DNA from: Rhodoferax sp. BAB1
GTDB lineage: Bacteria > Pseudomonadota > Gammaproteobacteria > Burkholderiales > Burkholderiaceae_C
Direction of reading: 5' to 3'
Assembly (NCBI RefSeq): GCF_013334205.1
Contig: NZ_CP054424.1
Span: 268,001 to 332,000, forward strand
Length of the DNA stretch: 64,000 nt
Below the pieces are notes generated by a model that was not told the DNA's origin, ran no database searches, and was given only the letters and a program-made list of their open reading frames with translations. Positions 16,402-24,549 of the stretch are shown one piece after another. Position 1 is the first letter of the stretch; the number at the start of each line of letters is the position of its first letter. The translations under genes and the position numbers were made by a program.

Positions 16402-16468
16402 GTCTTCGGCCCGCTGCGCTTGACTTCGCGTTGCGAAGTGAGCCTGCGACGCAACCCGCAAGCGGGTT
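16402..16468. repeat. Structured intergenic repeat, copy B
   Basis: 67-nt direct repeat of copy A. Its first hairpin is ACTTCGC/GCGAAGT instead of AACTTTG/CAAAGTT, so pairing is kept although the bases differ. The 3' half (GCCTGCGACGCAACCCGC and onward) is identical to copy A. It ends 8 nt before the stop of the minus-strand DUF1841 gene. Confidence 0.8.
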
Positions 16469-16476
16469 CTTATGGA

Positions 16477-16914
16477 TCAGTCCTTGGTGGCGCGCTGCTG
16501 CACGCAATCGATATAAGCCGCGCCATCCGGGGGGCGGCCGGCGCGCTGGCTTTCCCAGACCATGCGGCCCAGGCAGTCCATCACCTCGTGGTGGGCCGCA
16601 TGCAGGTCATTGCGCTTGGCTGCCAGCAACTCCACCGCTTGGCGTATGCCGCGCGGCTGGTCGATGCTGCACTGCTCGCTGATGGACAGGTGCATGGACA
16701 GGTGCAGGAAGGGGTTGCTGCGTTCGGGCTCCACCTTGGTCATGCTGGCCAGCGCGCCCTCCAGGTCAGCCAGCTCGGCATGGAACTCCGGGTGCTCGGC
16801 GATCCACTGGCTGGCCAGCAGTTCGATGGCCTCCATCGGCTGGCCGGTGCGGGCCTTGGCGTGGACACCGCAGAAAAAGCGCCGGACATCGGCTTGGGAG
16901 GGCTGGAACATCAT
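16477..16914 (-). CDS. DUF1841 family protein
   Basis: 145 residues, starting at ATG 16914 or the adjacent ATG 16911. Family hallmarks: MFQPSQADVRRFFCGVHAK, ASQWIAEHPEFHAEL, NPFLHLSMHLSISEQCSIDQP and HEVMDCLGRMVWESQR. Several conserved histidines and glutamates suggest a metal site, but the function is unknown. Same strand as the IclR gene upstream, 23 nt apart. Confidence 0.9.
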   Translation of the reverse strand: MMFQPSQADVRRFFCGVHAKARTGQPMEAIELLASQWIAEHPEFHAELADLEGALASMTKVEPERSNPFLHLSMHLSISEQCSIDQPRGIRQAVELLAAKRNDLHAAHHEVMDCLGRMVWESQRAGRPPDGAAYIDCVQQRATKD

Positions 16915-16937
16915 GGCAAGAATTATCGGCGAGGAGC

Positions 16938-17723
16938 TTATGCCAGCCGCTGAGAAATCGTGCGCGCCGCCTGCAGCAGGGCTGGCAGAAGCTTCTCCTG
17001 CGCCACCTTGGCGTTGGTGCGGTTGGCCTGGCCGCTGATGTTGAGCGCGGCGATGCAACGACCGCTGCGGTCGGTGATGGGGGCAGCCAGCGAGATCAGG
17101 CCCTCCTCCAGTTCCTGGTTCACCAGGCTCCAGCCCTGGCGCCGCACCTGCTGCACCTTGGCCAGCAACGTATCGAGGTCGGTCACCGTGTGCCGGGTCA
17201 GTGCCCTGGGGCGTGAGGCCTTCAGGCGTTTCACCAGTTCCTCCTCCGGCAGGTCGGCCAGCAGCACCCGGCCCAGTGAGGTGCAATAGGCCGGCAGGCG
17301 CGAGCCCACGCCCAGGGTGTTGCGCATGATCTTGTGCGTGGGCACGCGCAGCACGTAGACGATGTCCGTGCCTTCCAGCACGGCGGCCGAACAGGATTCC
17401 TTCACCTCTTCCACCAGCGTTTCCATCACCGGCTCGGCCAGGTTCCAGATCGGCATGGAGGACAGGTAGGCAAAACCCAGGTCCAGGATGCGCGCCGTGA
17501 GCCGGAACAGGCGGCCGTCGCTTTCCACATAAGCCAGGGTCTGCAGCGTGAGCAGGATGCGCCGTGCGCCGGCCCGCGTGAGGCCGGTGCGCGCGGCCAC
17601 TTCGCTCAGGGTCTGCTGCGGCGCGGCGGTGCTGAAGGAGCGGATCACCTCCAGCCCGCGGGCGAAGGACTGCACATAGCTGTCGCCGGGCTGGGGGGCT
17701 GTCGCTTCGGTGGCAGGGGGCAT
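16938..17723 (-). CDS. IclR-family regulator, PcaR/PobR type
   Basis: 261 residues with start ATG 17723. The N-terminal winged helix (SFARGLEVIRSFSTAAPQQTLSEVA) has the motif typical of PcaR/PcaU/PobR. The C-terminal effector domain contains GSRLPAYCTSLGRVLLA and ISLAAPITDRSGRCIAALNIS. It is divergent from pcaI with three half-site repeats between them. It most likely senses an aromatic intermediate such as 3-oxoadipate or protocatechuate and controls pcaIJF. Confidence 0.9.
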   Translation of the reverse strand: MPPATEATAPQPGDSYVQSFARGLEVIRSFSTAAPQQTLSEVAARTGLTRAGARRILLTLQTLAYVESDGRLFRLTARILDLGFAYLSSMPIWNLAEPVMETLVEEVKESCSAAVLEGTDIVYVLRVPTHKIMRNTLGVGSRLPAYCTSLGRVLLADLPEEELVKRLKASRPRALTRHTVTDLDTLLAKVQQVRRQGWSLVNQELEEGLISLAAPITDRSGRCIAALNISGQANRTNAKVAQEKLLPALLQAARTISQRLA

Positions 17724-17760
17724 GGGGTGATGGTGGTGGGATGGTCTAGAATTCATTATA

Positions 17761-17786
17761 CGAACAAATGTTCGACATGCGAACAT
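17761..17786. promoter_or_regulatory. Three-half-site operator for the IclR regulator
   Basis: Half-sites CGAACA (17761-17766), TGTTCG (17769-17774) and CGAACA (17780-17785) lie in the divergent spacer 26 nt before pcaI. Two pairs make perfect palindromes: CGAACA-AA-TGTTCG and ATGTTCG-ACATG-CGAACAT. Three repeated half-sites, one palindromic pair plus a direct repeat, is the arrangement described for PcaU/PobR. A TATAAT on the minus strand (17760-17755) could be the regulator's own -10 box, placing its -35 region within the operator. Confidence 0.8.
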
Positions 17787-17811
17787 TGAAATTCCAGCAG
17801 GAGCACATCCC

Positions 17812-18513
17812 ATGATCAACAAGATCGCGGCCACGGTGGCCGAGGCGCTGGCCGGCGTGAAAGACGGGTCCACCGTCATGATCGGCGGCTTCGGCACGGC
17901 CGGCATCCCCCTGGAGCTGATCGACGGCCTGATTGCGCAGGGCGCCAAGGACCTCACCGTGGTCAACAACAACGCCGGCAATGGCGACACCGGGCTGGCC
18001 GCGCTGCTGGCCACCGGCCGCGTGCGCAAGATCATCTGCAGCTTCCCGCGCCAGGCCGACAGTTTTGTCTTCGACGGTCTGTACCGCAGCGGCAAGCTCG
18101 AACTCGAATTGGTGCCGCAAGGCAATCTGTCCGAGCGCATCCGCGCGGCGGGCGCCGGCATTGGCGGTTTCTTCACGCCCACGGGTTACGGCACCGAACT
18201 GGCCCAGGGCAAGGAGACCCGCGTGATCGACGGCAAGGGTTATGTGCTGGAGTCGCCCATCCACGGCGACGTGGCACTGATCAAGGCCGAGTGCGGCGAC
18301 CGCTGGGGCAACCTGACCTACCGCAAGACCGCACGCAACTTCGGCCCCAGCATGGCCATGGCCTGCCGGCAGACCATCGCCAGCGTGCATGAGATCGTCG
18401 AGCTCGGCGGGCTGGACCCCGAGGCCGTGGTCACGCCGGCCCTCTACGTCAGCAAGATCGTGAAGATCGAATGCCAGGCCACGCAGGCCGGCGGCTTCAA
18501 GAAGGCAGCATGA
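17812..18513 (+). CDS. pcaI: 3-oxoadipate CoA-transferase subunit A
   Basis: 233 residues. The family I CoA-transferase alpha-subunit signature MIGGFGTAGIPLELIDGL is near the N-terminus, with NNNAGNGDTGLAALL and GGFFTPTGYGTELAQGK following. With PcaJ it transfers CoA from succinyl-CoA to 3-oxoadipate. It overlaps pcaJ by four bases (ATGA). The closely related acetoacetate transferases (ScoA) cannot be excluded by sequence, but the following thiolase and the IclR regulator favour the Pca assignment. Confidence 0.9.
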   Translation: MINKIAATVAEALAGVKDGSTVMIGGFGTAGIPLELIDGLIAQGAKDLTVVNNNAGNGDTGLAALLATGRVRKIICSFPRQADSFVFDGLYRSGKLELELVPQGNLSERIRAAGAGIGGFFTPTGYGTELAQGKETRVIDGKGYVLESPIHGDVALIKAECGDRWGNLTYRKTARNFGPSMAMACRQTIASVHEIVELGGLDPEAVVTPALYVSKIVKIECQATQAGGFKKAA

Positions 18514-19157
18514 TCATGAGCTATCAAAAACGTAGCAAAGACCAATTGGCCGCGCGCGTGGCCCAGGACATTCCCGAGGGCGCGGTGGTGAACCTGGGCA
18601 TCGGCCAGCCCACGCTGGTGGCCAACCACATCCCGAAGGAACGCGAAGTGCTGCTGCACAGTGAAAACGGCCTGCTGGGCATGGGCCCGGCGCCGGCCGC
18701 GGGGCAGGAGGATTACGACCTCATCAACGCGGGAAAACAACCGGTCACGCTGCTGCCCGGCGGTTCCTACTTCCACCACACCGACAGCTTCGCCATGATG
18801 CGCGGCGGCCATCTGGACATCTGTGTGCTCGGGGCCTTCCAGGTCAGCGCCACCGGCGACCTGGCCAACTGGCACACGGGCGAGAAGGATGCGATTCCCG
18901 CCGTGGGCGGTGCCATGGACCTGGCCGTGGGTGCCAAGCAGACCTGGGTCATGATGGACCTGCTGACCAAGCAGGGCGAGAGCAAGATCGTGCAGGCCTG
19001 CAGCTACCCGCTGACCGGTATTGCCTGCGTCAAGCGTGTCTACACCGATGTCTGCACGCTGGACTGCACGCCGTCAGGTCTCAAGCTGGTCGATCTGGTT
19101 GACGGCCTGAGCCACGCCGAACTGGAAAAGATGATCGGCCTGCCGATCGCGAAATGA
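18510..19157 (+). CDS. pcaJ: 3-oxoadipate CoA-transferase subunit B
   Basis: 215 residues if ATG 18510 is used; ATG 18516 is also possible. The catalytic glutamate is in LLHSENGLLGMG (Glu52), which forms the glutamyl-CoA thioester. NLGIGQPTLVANHIP and DVCTLDCTPSGLKLVDL fit the beta-subunit. Coupled to pcaI. Confidence 0.9.
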   Translation: MIMSYQKRSKDQLAARVAQDIPEGAVVNLGIGQPTLVANHIPKEREVLLHSENGLLGMGPAPAAGQEDYDLINAGKQPVTLLPGGSYFHHTDSFAMMRGGHLDICVLGAFQVSATGDLANWHTGEKDAIPAVGGAMDLAVGAKQTWVMMDLLTKQGESKIVQACSYPLTGIACVKRVYTDVCTLDCTPSGLKLVDLVDGLSHAELEKMIGLPIAK

Positions 19158-19176
19158 ACCGAATCAAGGAAACGTC

Positions 19177-20379
19177 ATGAATCAAGCCTACATCTGCGAC
19201 GCCATCCGTACCCCCTTCGGCCGTTACGGCGGCGTGCTCTCCAGCGTGCGCACCGACGACCTCGGCGCCATCCCGATCGCCGCGCTGATGGCGCGCAATC
19301 CGAAAGTGGACTGGGCGGCGCTGACCGACGTGATCTACGGCTGCGTCAACCAGGCCGGCGAGGACAACCGCAACGTGGGCCGCATGGCGGCCCTGCTGGC
19401 CGGGCTGCCGCCCGAAGTGTCGGCCTCCACCGTGAACCGCCTCTGTGGCTCGGGGCTGGACGCGCTGGGTAGTGCGGCGCGCGCCATCAAAGCCGGTGAG
19501 GCGACGATGATGATTGCCGGCGGTGTGGAGAGCATGAGCCGTGCGCCCTTTGTCATGGCCAAGGCCGAGAGTGCTTTCAGCCGCAGCGCCGAGATCTTCG
19601 ACACCACCATCGGCTGGCGCTTCGTCAACAAACTGATGAAGCAGAAGTACGGCACGGACTCCATGCCCGAGACTGCCGAGAACGTGGCCGACGAGTACAA
19701 GATCAATCGCGAAGACCAGGACAAGATGGCCCTGGCCTCGCAGCTGAAAGCCGTGGCAGCGCAGAAGGCGGGTTATTTCGACGCCGAGATCACACCCGTG
19801 ACCATCGCCCAGAAAAAGGGTGAGACCCTCGTGGTGAGCAAGGACGAACACCCGCGTGAGACCTCGCTGGAGGCCCTGGCCAAGCTCAAGCCCATCGTGC
19901 GCGAAGGCGGCACGGTGACGGCCGGCAACGCTTCGGGCGTGAACGACGGCGCCTGCGCTCTCTTGCTGGCCGATGAGGCCACCGCCAAGCGCTACGGCCT
20001 GACGCCGCGCGCGCGCATCGTGGGCATGGCCACCGCCGGCGTGGCGCCGCGCATCATGGGCATTGGTCCCGCGCCGGCCACGCAGAAGGTGCTGGCGCTC
20101 ACTGGCCTGACGATGGCGCAGATGGACGTGATCGAGTTGAACGAGGCTTTTGCCGCCCAGGGCCTGGCCGTGCTGCGCCAGCTGGGCGTGCGTGACGACG
20201 ACCCGCGCGTTAATCCCAATGGCGGCGCCATTGCCCTGGGCCATCCGCTCGGTGCTTCCGGTGCACGCCTGGCCACCACGGCGGTGAACCAGTTGCACAA
20301 GAGCGGCGGCCGTTACGCCCTGTGCACCATGTGCATCGGCGTGGGGCAGGGCATCGCCGTCATCCTGGAACGTGTCTGA
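19177..20379 (+). CDS. pcaF: 3-oxoadipyl-CoA thiolase
   Basis: 400 residues, the exact usual length. The nucleophile is Cys90 (NRLCGSGLDAL); His356 is in GHPLGASGARL; Cys386 is in CMCIGVGQG. N-terminal YICDAIRTPFGRYGGVL is characteristic of PcaF/PaaJ rather than acetoacetyl-CoA thiolases. It cleaves 3-oxoadipyl-CoA to succinyl-CoA and acetyl-CoA, the last step of the pathway here. 19 nt after pcaJ. Confidence 0.93.
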   Translation: MNQAYICDAIRTPFGRYGGVLSSVRTDDLGAIPIAALMARNPKVDWAALTDVIYGCVNQAGEDNRNVGRMAALLAGLPPEVSASTVNRLCGSGLDALGSAARAIKAGEATMMIAGGVESMSRAPFVMAKAESAFSRSAEIFDTTIGWRFVNKLMKQKYGTDSMPETAENVADEYKINREDQDKMALASQLKAVAAQKAGYFDAEITPVTIAQKKGETLVVSKDEHPRETSLEALAKLKPIVREGGTVTAGNASGVNDGACALLLADEATAKRYGLTPRARIVGMATAGVAPRIMGIGPAPATQKVLALTGLTMAQMDVIELNEAFAAQGLAVLRQLGVRDDDPRVNPNGGAIALGHPLGASGARLATTAVNQLHKSGGRYALCTMCIGVGQGIAVILERV

Positions 20380-20395
20380 GTGAGAACGCGGCGGG

Positions 20396-21040
20396 TCAGT
20401 GCTCGACCCGCCACAAGGGCAGGCGCCAGTCGCGCCACAGCGCCAGCACGCGCAGGCCGGCCGTGACGGTGACCGTCGCTGTCAATGTGGCCCAGCCGGG
20501 CACGTCCAGGGCCGCCAGGCCCAGGTAGACCCAGCCACCGATGAAGGCACACAGGGCATAGGGCCGGTGGTCGCGAAAGGCGGTCGGGATCTCGTTGCAG
20601 ACGATGTCGCGCAGCACGCCGCCAAAAACCGGTGTCACCACACCCATCAGCACGGCCACCAGCGCCGGCATGCCCGCGGCCGAGGCCACGTCCACCCCCA
20701 GGGCAGCGAACAGGCCCAGGCCCAGCGCGTCGGGCAGCTGGATGAAGCGCTCGGTGGGCTCGAAGTGCCGCTTGCGCATGAAGAGCATGGCGACCGTGGC
20801 CAGCGCCAGCACCCCCCACAGGTATTCCACGTGGCGCACCCAGAAAAAGGGGCGCTGGTCCAGCAGCAGGTCGCGCAGCGTGCCGCCGCCAAAGGCGGCC
20901 AGAAAGGCCACGGCATACACGCCCACGGCGTCCAGCCGGCTGCGCGCGGCCACCATCACGCCCGAGAGCGTGAAGGCGATGGTGGCGGCCAGCTCCAGGG
21001 CATGGCGCAGCAGCGGCAGCCAGGTGTCGAGGATGTGCAT
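20396..21040 (-). CDS. Trimeric intracellular cation (TRIC)-type channel, UPF0126
   Basis: 214 residues from ATG 21040. Seven hydrophobic segments include two duplicated units with the glycine motifs AFGGGTLRDLLLDQRP and VFGGVLRDIVCNEIP, which are typical of prokaryotic TRIC channels. It conducts monovalent cations in studied homologues. Convergent with pcaF; no link to its neighbours is apparent. Confidence 0.9.
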   Translation of the reverse strand: MHILDTWLPLLRHALELAATIAFTLSGVMVAARSRLDAVGVYAVAFLAAFGGGTLRDLLLDQRPFFWVRHVEYLWGVLALATVAMLFMRKRHFEPTERFIQLPDALGLGLFAALGVDVASAAGMPALVAVLMGVVTPVFGGVLRDIVCNEIPTAFRDHRPYALCAFIGGWVYLGLAALDVPGWATLTATVTVTAGLRVLALWRDWRLPLWRVEH

Positions 21041-21229
21041 GAGACGGGTCCGTACAAAACGAGGCACGATTGTGCCTTTGCGCACTGCAGCATCAGTCTG
21101 GTGCGTGTTCCTTTTTTTCAGTCAACGGAAAACTGATTTCCCGCAGGCCGCCTTGTGCCCGCCGCGGCTTTGCTCAAAACTGCGTGGCTTGGGATGGCGC
21201 ACATCCCCAACCAAGAGGAGACGCATCTG

Positions 21230-22153
21230 ATGAGCAAGAAAATCGGCTGGATCGGCCTGGGACGCATGGGCGAGGCAATGGTGACCAAGCTGCTGAAGGC
21301 CGGCCACGCCGTCCACGTCTGGAACCGTACCGCTTCCAAGGCCGCCCACCTGGCCGAGTACGGCGCGAAGATCGAAACGAACAAGATCGACATGGCGAGC
21401 TGCGACGTGGTCTTCACCATGGTCTCCACCACTGACGACCTCAAGGAGGTGCTGTTCGGCCCCGGTGGCCTGGTGAGCGGAGCGAAGAAACCCCAGTTGG
21501 TGGTGGACAGCTCCTCGATCTCCCAGGAAGGTTCGGCCGAGATCCGCGCCCGGCTCGAAGGCCTGGGCGTGGCCTACCTCTGTGCCCCGGTGTCGGGCAA
21601 TGCCAAGGTGGCCAAGGCCGGCAAGCTGCTGGTGGTGGCCTCGGGCCCGAAGCAGCTCTACGAGCTGGCCGAGCCCTATCTGCAGGCCATGGCGCGCAAG
21701 ACCATGTGGGTGGGCGAGGGGGAGCTGGCCCGCATCTGGAAGATCGCGCACAACACCATGTTCGGCGTGATCATCCAGAACCTGTGCGAGATCACCGTGC
21801 TGGCCGAGAAGGCCGGCATCCCGCGCAACGTCTTCCTGGAAAGCATCAACGACTCGGTGCTGGGCTCCATGTACACGCGCTACAAGACACCGGTGCTGAG
21901 CAACCTGAACTTCGACCAGGTCACCTTCACCCCCAAGCTGCTGCTCAAGGACATGGACCTGGGCATGAGCGCGGCCAAGGCCCATGGTGTGCCCATGCCG
22001 GCGGCGGCCGCCACGCGCGAATCCATCGCACGCATGGTGGGCCACGGCCATGACAATGTGGACTTCGCCATCCTCCTGCAGGAAACGGCGAACGACGCCG
22101 GCCTGCAGATCAAGTCGCTCAACCTGCAGATCCCCGACGGCCTGTCGTCCTGA
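21230..22153 (+). CDS. 3-hydroxyisobutyrate-dehydrogenase-like NAD(P) oxidoreductase
   Basis: 307 residues. Start ATG 21230 has AGAGGAG upstream. The Rossmann motif GLGRMGEAM is at 9-17, VDSSSISQEGSAEIRARL is the substrate region, and APVSGNAKVAKAGKL carries the active-site glycine-asparagine. The catalytic lysine is in WKIAHNTMFG. Beta-hydroxyacid dehydrogenase family; the substrate is not determined. It begins a run of same-strand catabolic genes that includes a second paralogue at 26451. Confidence 0.87.
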   Translation: MSKKIGWIGLGRMGEAMVTKLLKAGHAVHVWNRTASKAAHLAEYGAKIETNKIDMASCDVVFTMVSTTDDLKEVLFGPGGLVSGAKKPQLVVDSSSISQEGSAEIRARLEGLGVAYLCAPVSGNAKVAKAGKLLVVASGPKQLYELAEPYLQAMARKTMWVGEGELARIWKIAHNTMFGVIIQNLCEITVLAEKAGIPRNVFLESINDSVLGSMYTRYKTPVLSNLNFDQVTFTPKLLLKDMDLGMSAAKAHGVPMPAAAATRESIARMVGHGHDNVDFAILLQETANDAGLQIKSLNLQIPDGLSS

Positions 22154-22168
22154 GTGGATGGGTTTTCT

Positions 22169-23509
22169 GTGCGCACCCTGATCCGCGGCGCCACCGTCAT
22201 CACCCTGGACGCGCAGGGTGAGCTGCCTTGCGCCGACCTGCTGGTGACGGGCGACACCATCACCGAGATTGCGCCCACCCTCCACGTCGACGACGCGGTG
22301 GTGGTGGACGCCACCGGCTGCATCCTGATCCCCGGCCTGGTCAATGCGCACATGCACACCTGGCAGACCGCGCTGCGCGGCCTGGCGGCCAACTGGACGC
22401 TGCTGGAGTATTTCAAGAACATGCACGCCGGCCTGGCCACGGTGTTCGAGCCGCAGGACCTGTACATCGCCACGCTGGTGGGCGCCCTCAACCAGCTCAA
22501 CTGCGGCACCACCACCCTGGCCGACTGGTGCCACAACAACAAGACCCCGGCGCACAACGATGCCGCCATCACGGGCCTGCTGGAGAGCGGCATTCGCGCC
22601 GCCTTCTTTCATGGCACGCCCAAACCCGATCCCCAGCCGGGCGAGCGCCCCTTCTGGGAAGTGCCGCATCCGCGGGCCGAGATCGAGCGCCTGCTCCAGG
22701 CCCATCAAGGCCGGGACCTGCTCAGCGTGCACGCGGCCGTGCTGGGCCCGCACTATTCCACGCTGGAGGTGGCCCTGCACGACTTTCGCATGGTCCGGGA
22801 GCTGGGCATCATCGGCTCCCTGCACCAGGGCGGCGGCGCGGCGCGCACGCCCGAGGGCTGGGAAAAACTCGAAGCCGCCGGCCTGCTGGGTCCGCAGATC
22901 AACATCGTGCACGGCCATGCCCTGAGTGATGCACAGCTGAAACGCTTCTGCGAACTCGGCATGAGCTTCTCGGCTGCGGCCGAGAACGAGATGACGCAGG
23001 GCCATGGCCATCCCATCACCGGTCGCCTGCGTGCCTTGGGCAAGGCGCCCTCGCTGGGCGTGGACCTGGAGAGCGTGCTCAGCGGCGACATGCTGACCCA
23101 GGCGCGCGTCGCTTTAGGCATGCAGCGCAGCCTGGACAACGTGGCCTACCGTGAACTGCACGGCAGCATCCCGCCCACCTCCACCATCACCACCCGCGAG
23201 GCGCTGCAGTGGGTGACGGTGGAAGGCGCCCGCATGCTGGGCCAGCTGGACCGCATCGGCACCCTGGCCGCCGGCAAGCAGGCCGACCTGGTGCTGATCC
23301 GCGCCGACGACCTGAACATGCAACCCGTGCACGAGCCGGTGAGCACGGTGGTGATGCAGACCACGCTGGCCAATATCGACAGCGTGATGGTGGCCGGGCG
23401 CTGGAAAAAACGCCACGGCAAGCTGGTGGATGTGGACCTGGCCCCGAAGCTCGCAGCGCTGCAGGCTTCAGGCCGAAAGATCACGACGGCGTTGGGCTTG
23501 TCGCGGTAA
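22169..23509 (+). CDS. Amidohydrolase (cyclic-deaminase / SsnA-TrzN-like subgroup)
   Basis: About 446 residues. The start is uncertain: GTG 22169 gives the family-like MRTLIRGATVITLD, while GTG 22154 directly follows the previous stop. Metal motifs are HMHTW (first two histidines), GSLHQGGG, NIVHGHAL and LGVDLESVLSG. These resemble triazine, guanine and related deaminases or chlorohydrolases. It follows a dehydrogenase and precedes Bug receptors, so it probably opens or deaminates an imported N-compound. Exact substrate unknown. Confidence 0.82.
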   Translation: MRTLIRGATVITLDAQGELPCADLLVTGDTITEIAPTLHVDDAVVVDATGCILIPGLVNAHMHTWQTALRGLAANWTLLEYFKNMHAGLATVFEPQDLYIATLVGALNQLNCGTTTLADWCHNNKTPAHNDAAITGLLESGIRAAFFHGTPKPDPQPGERPFWEVPHPRAEIERLLQAHQGRDLLSVHAAVLGPHYSTLEVALHDFRMVRELGIIGSLHQGGGAARTPEGWEKLEAAGLLGPQINIVHGHALSDAQLKRFCELGMSFSAAAENEMTQGHGHPITGRLRALGKAPSLGVDLESVLSGDMLTQARVALGMQRSLDNVAYRELHGSIPPTSTITTREALQWVTVEGARMLGQLDRIGTLAAGKQADLVLIRADDLNMQPVHEPVSTVVMQTTLANIDSVMVAGRWKKRHGKLVDVDLAPKLAALQASGRKITTALGLSR

Positions 23510-23588
23510 GCAGAAGAAGCGGCTCACGCCTCCGGGCCGAGAGCCGCTGTGAGTGTTTGGACTTATCAATCTATAAAAGGAGACAGAC

Positions 23589-24533
23589 ATGAAACGCGTT
23601 CTTATTTCTGCAGCCCTGCTGCTGTGCGCCGGTGTGGCGCTGGCACAAGGCTATCCGAGCAAGCCGATCCGCATCGTCGTGCCGTTCACGGCGGGCAGTG
23701 CCACCGACATCATGGCGCGCATCGTGGGCGAGAAGCTCGGCGCGGCCTGGGGCCAGACCGTGGTGGTCGAGAACAAACCCGGGGCCGGCGGCACGGTCGG
23801 CTCGGCCTTCGTGGCCAAGAGCGAGCCCGATGGCTACACCCTGCTGGTGGTGTCCACCGGCCACGTGGTCAACCCGGTGCTCTACCCGGGCCTGAGCTAC
23901 GACACCGTGGGCGACTTTGCCGGCATCACGCCGCTGGCCTCGCTGCCCAATGTGCTGGTGGTCGGTGCCAACAGCCCGATCAAGAACGTACCGGAACTGA
24001 TTGCCGCCGCCAAGGCCAATCCCGGCAAGCTCAACTACGCCTCGGCCGGCACCGGCAGCGCCACGCACGTGAATGCCGAGAAGTTCCGCGCCATCACGGG
24101 CATCCAGGCCACCCACATTCCCTTCAAGGGTACGCCGGAGACCATCACCGAGACCGTGGCCGGGCGCGTCGACTTCATGTTCACGCCGGTGCTCTCGTCC
24201 ATCCCGATGATCCGCGACAACCGCATGCGCGCCCTGGCGGTCAGCACGGCGCAGCGCTCTTCGGCCCTGCCGGAGGTGCCCACGGTGGCCGAAGCGGCCG
24301 TGCCCGGTTTTGTCTTCGACTTCTGGATCGGCCTGCTGGCGCCGGCCAAGACACCGCGCGACGTGGTCAACAAGCTCAACCAGGAAGTCAACAAGGCCCT
24401 GAACCAGCCCGATGTGAAAGAGCGCATGGCCAAGCTCGGTGGCGAGCCCCTGCCGATGACACCCGAGCGTTTCGATGCCTTCATCCGCGAGGAGCATGCG
24501 ACCCTGAGCGTCATCATGAAGGGCGCCAAGTAA
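23589..24533 (+). CDS. Bug (TctC-like) periplasmic substrate-binding receptor
   Basis: 314 residues. Signal peptide MKRVLISAALLLCAGVALAQ, then the Bug hallmark YPSKPIRIVVPFTAGSATD, VVENKPGAGGTVGS and DGYTLLVVSTGH. These receptors bind carboxylates or aromatic acids for tripartite tricarboxylate transporters. No TctA/TctB genes are nearby. AAAGGAG lies before the start. Confidence 0.93.
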   Translation: MKRVLISAALLLCAGVALAQGYPSKPIRIVVPFTAGSATDIMARIVGEKLGAAWGQTVVVENKPGAGGTVGSAFVAKSEPDGYTLLVVSTGHVVNPVLYPGLSYDTVGDFAGITPLASLPNVLVVGANSPIKNVPELIAAAKANPGKLNYASAGTGSATHVNAEKFRAITGIQATHIPFKGTPETITETVAGRVDFMFTPVLSSIPMIRDNRMRALAVSTAQRSSALPEVPTVAEAAVPGFVFDFWIGLLAPAKTPRDVVNKLNQEVNKALNQPDVKERMAKLGGEPLPMTPERFDAFIREEHATLSVIMKGAK

Positions 24534-24549
24534 GCGGGCGTCCGGCACG

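Noticed and set aside
16938-18182. Longer N-terminal version of the IclR regulator
   Set aside because: It would run through the operator and into pcaI; ATG 17723 gives a normal IclR length and N-terminus.
23516-23556. AGCGGCT..AGCCGCT stem after the amidohydrolase as a terminator
   Set aside because: No T-tract follows and the next gene is close and on the same strand.
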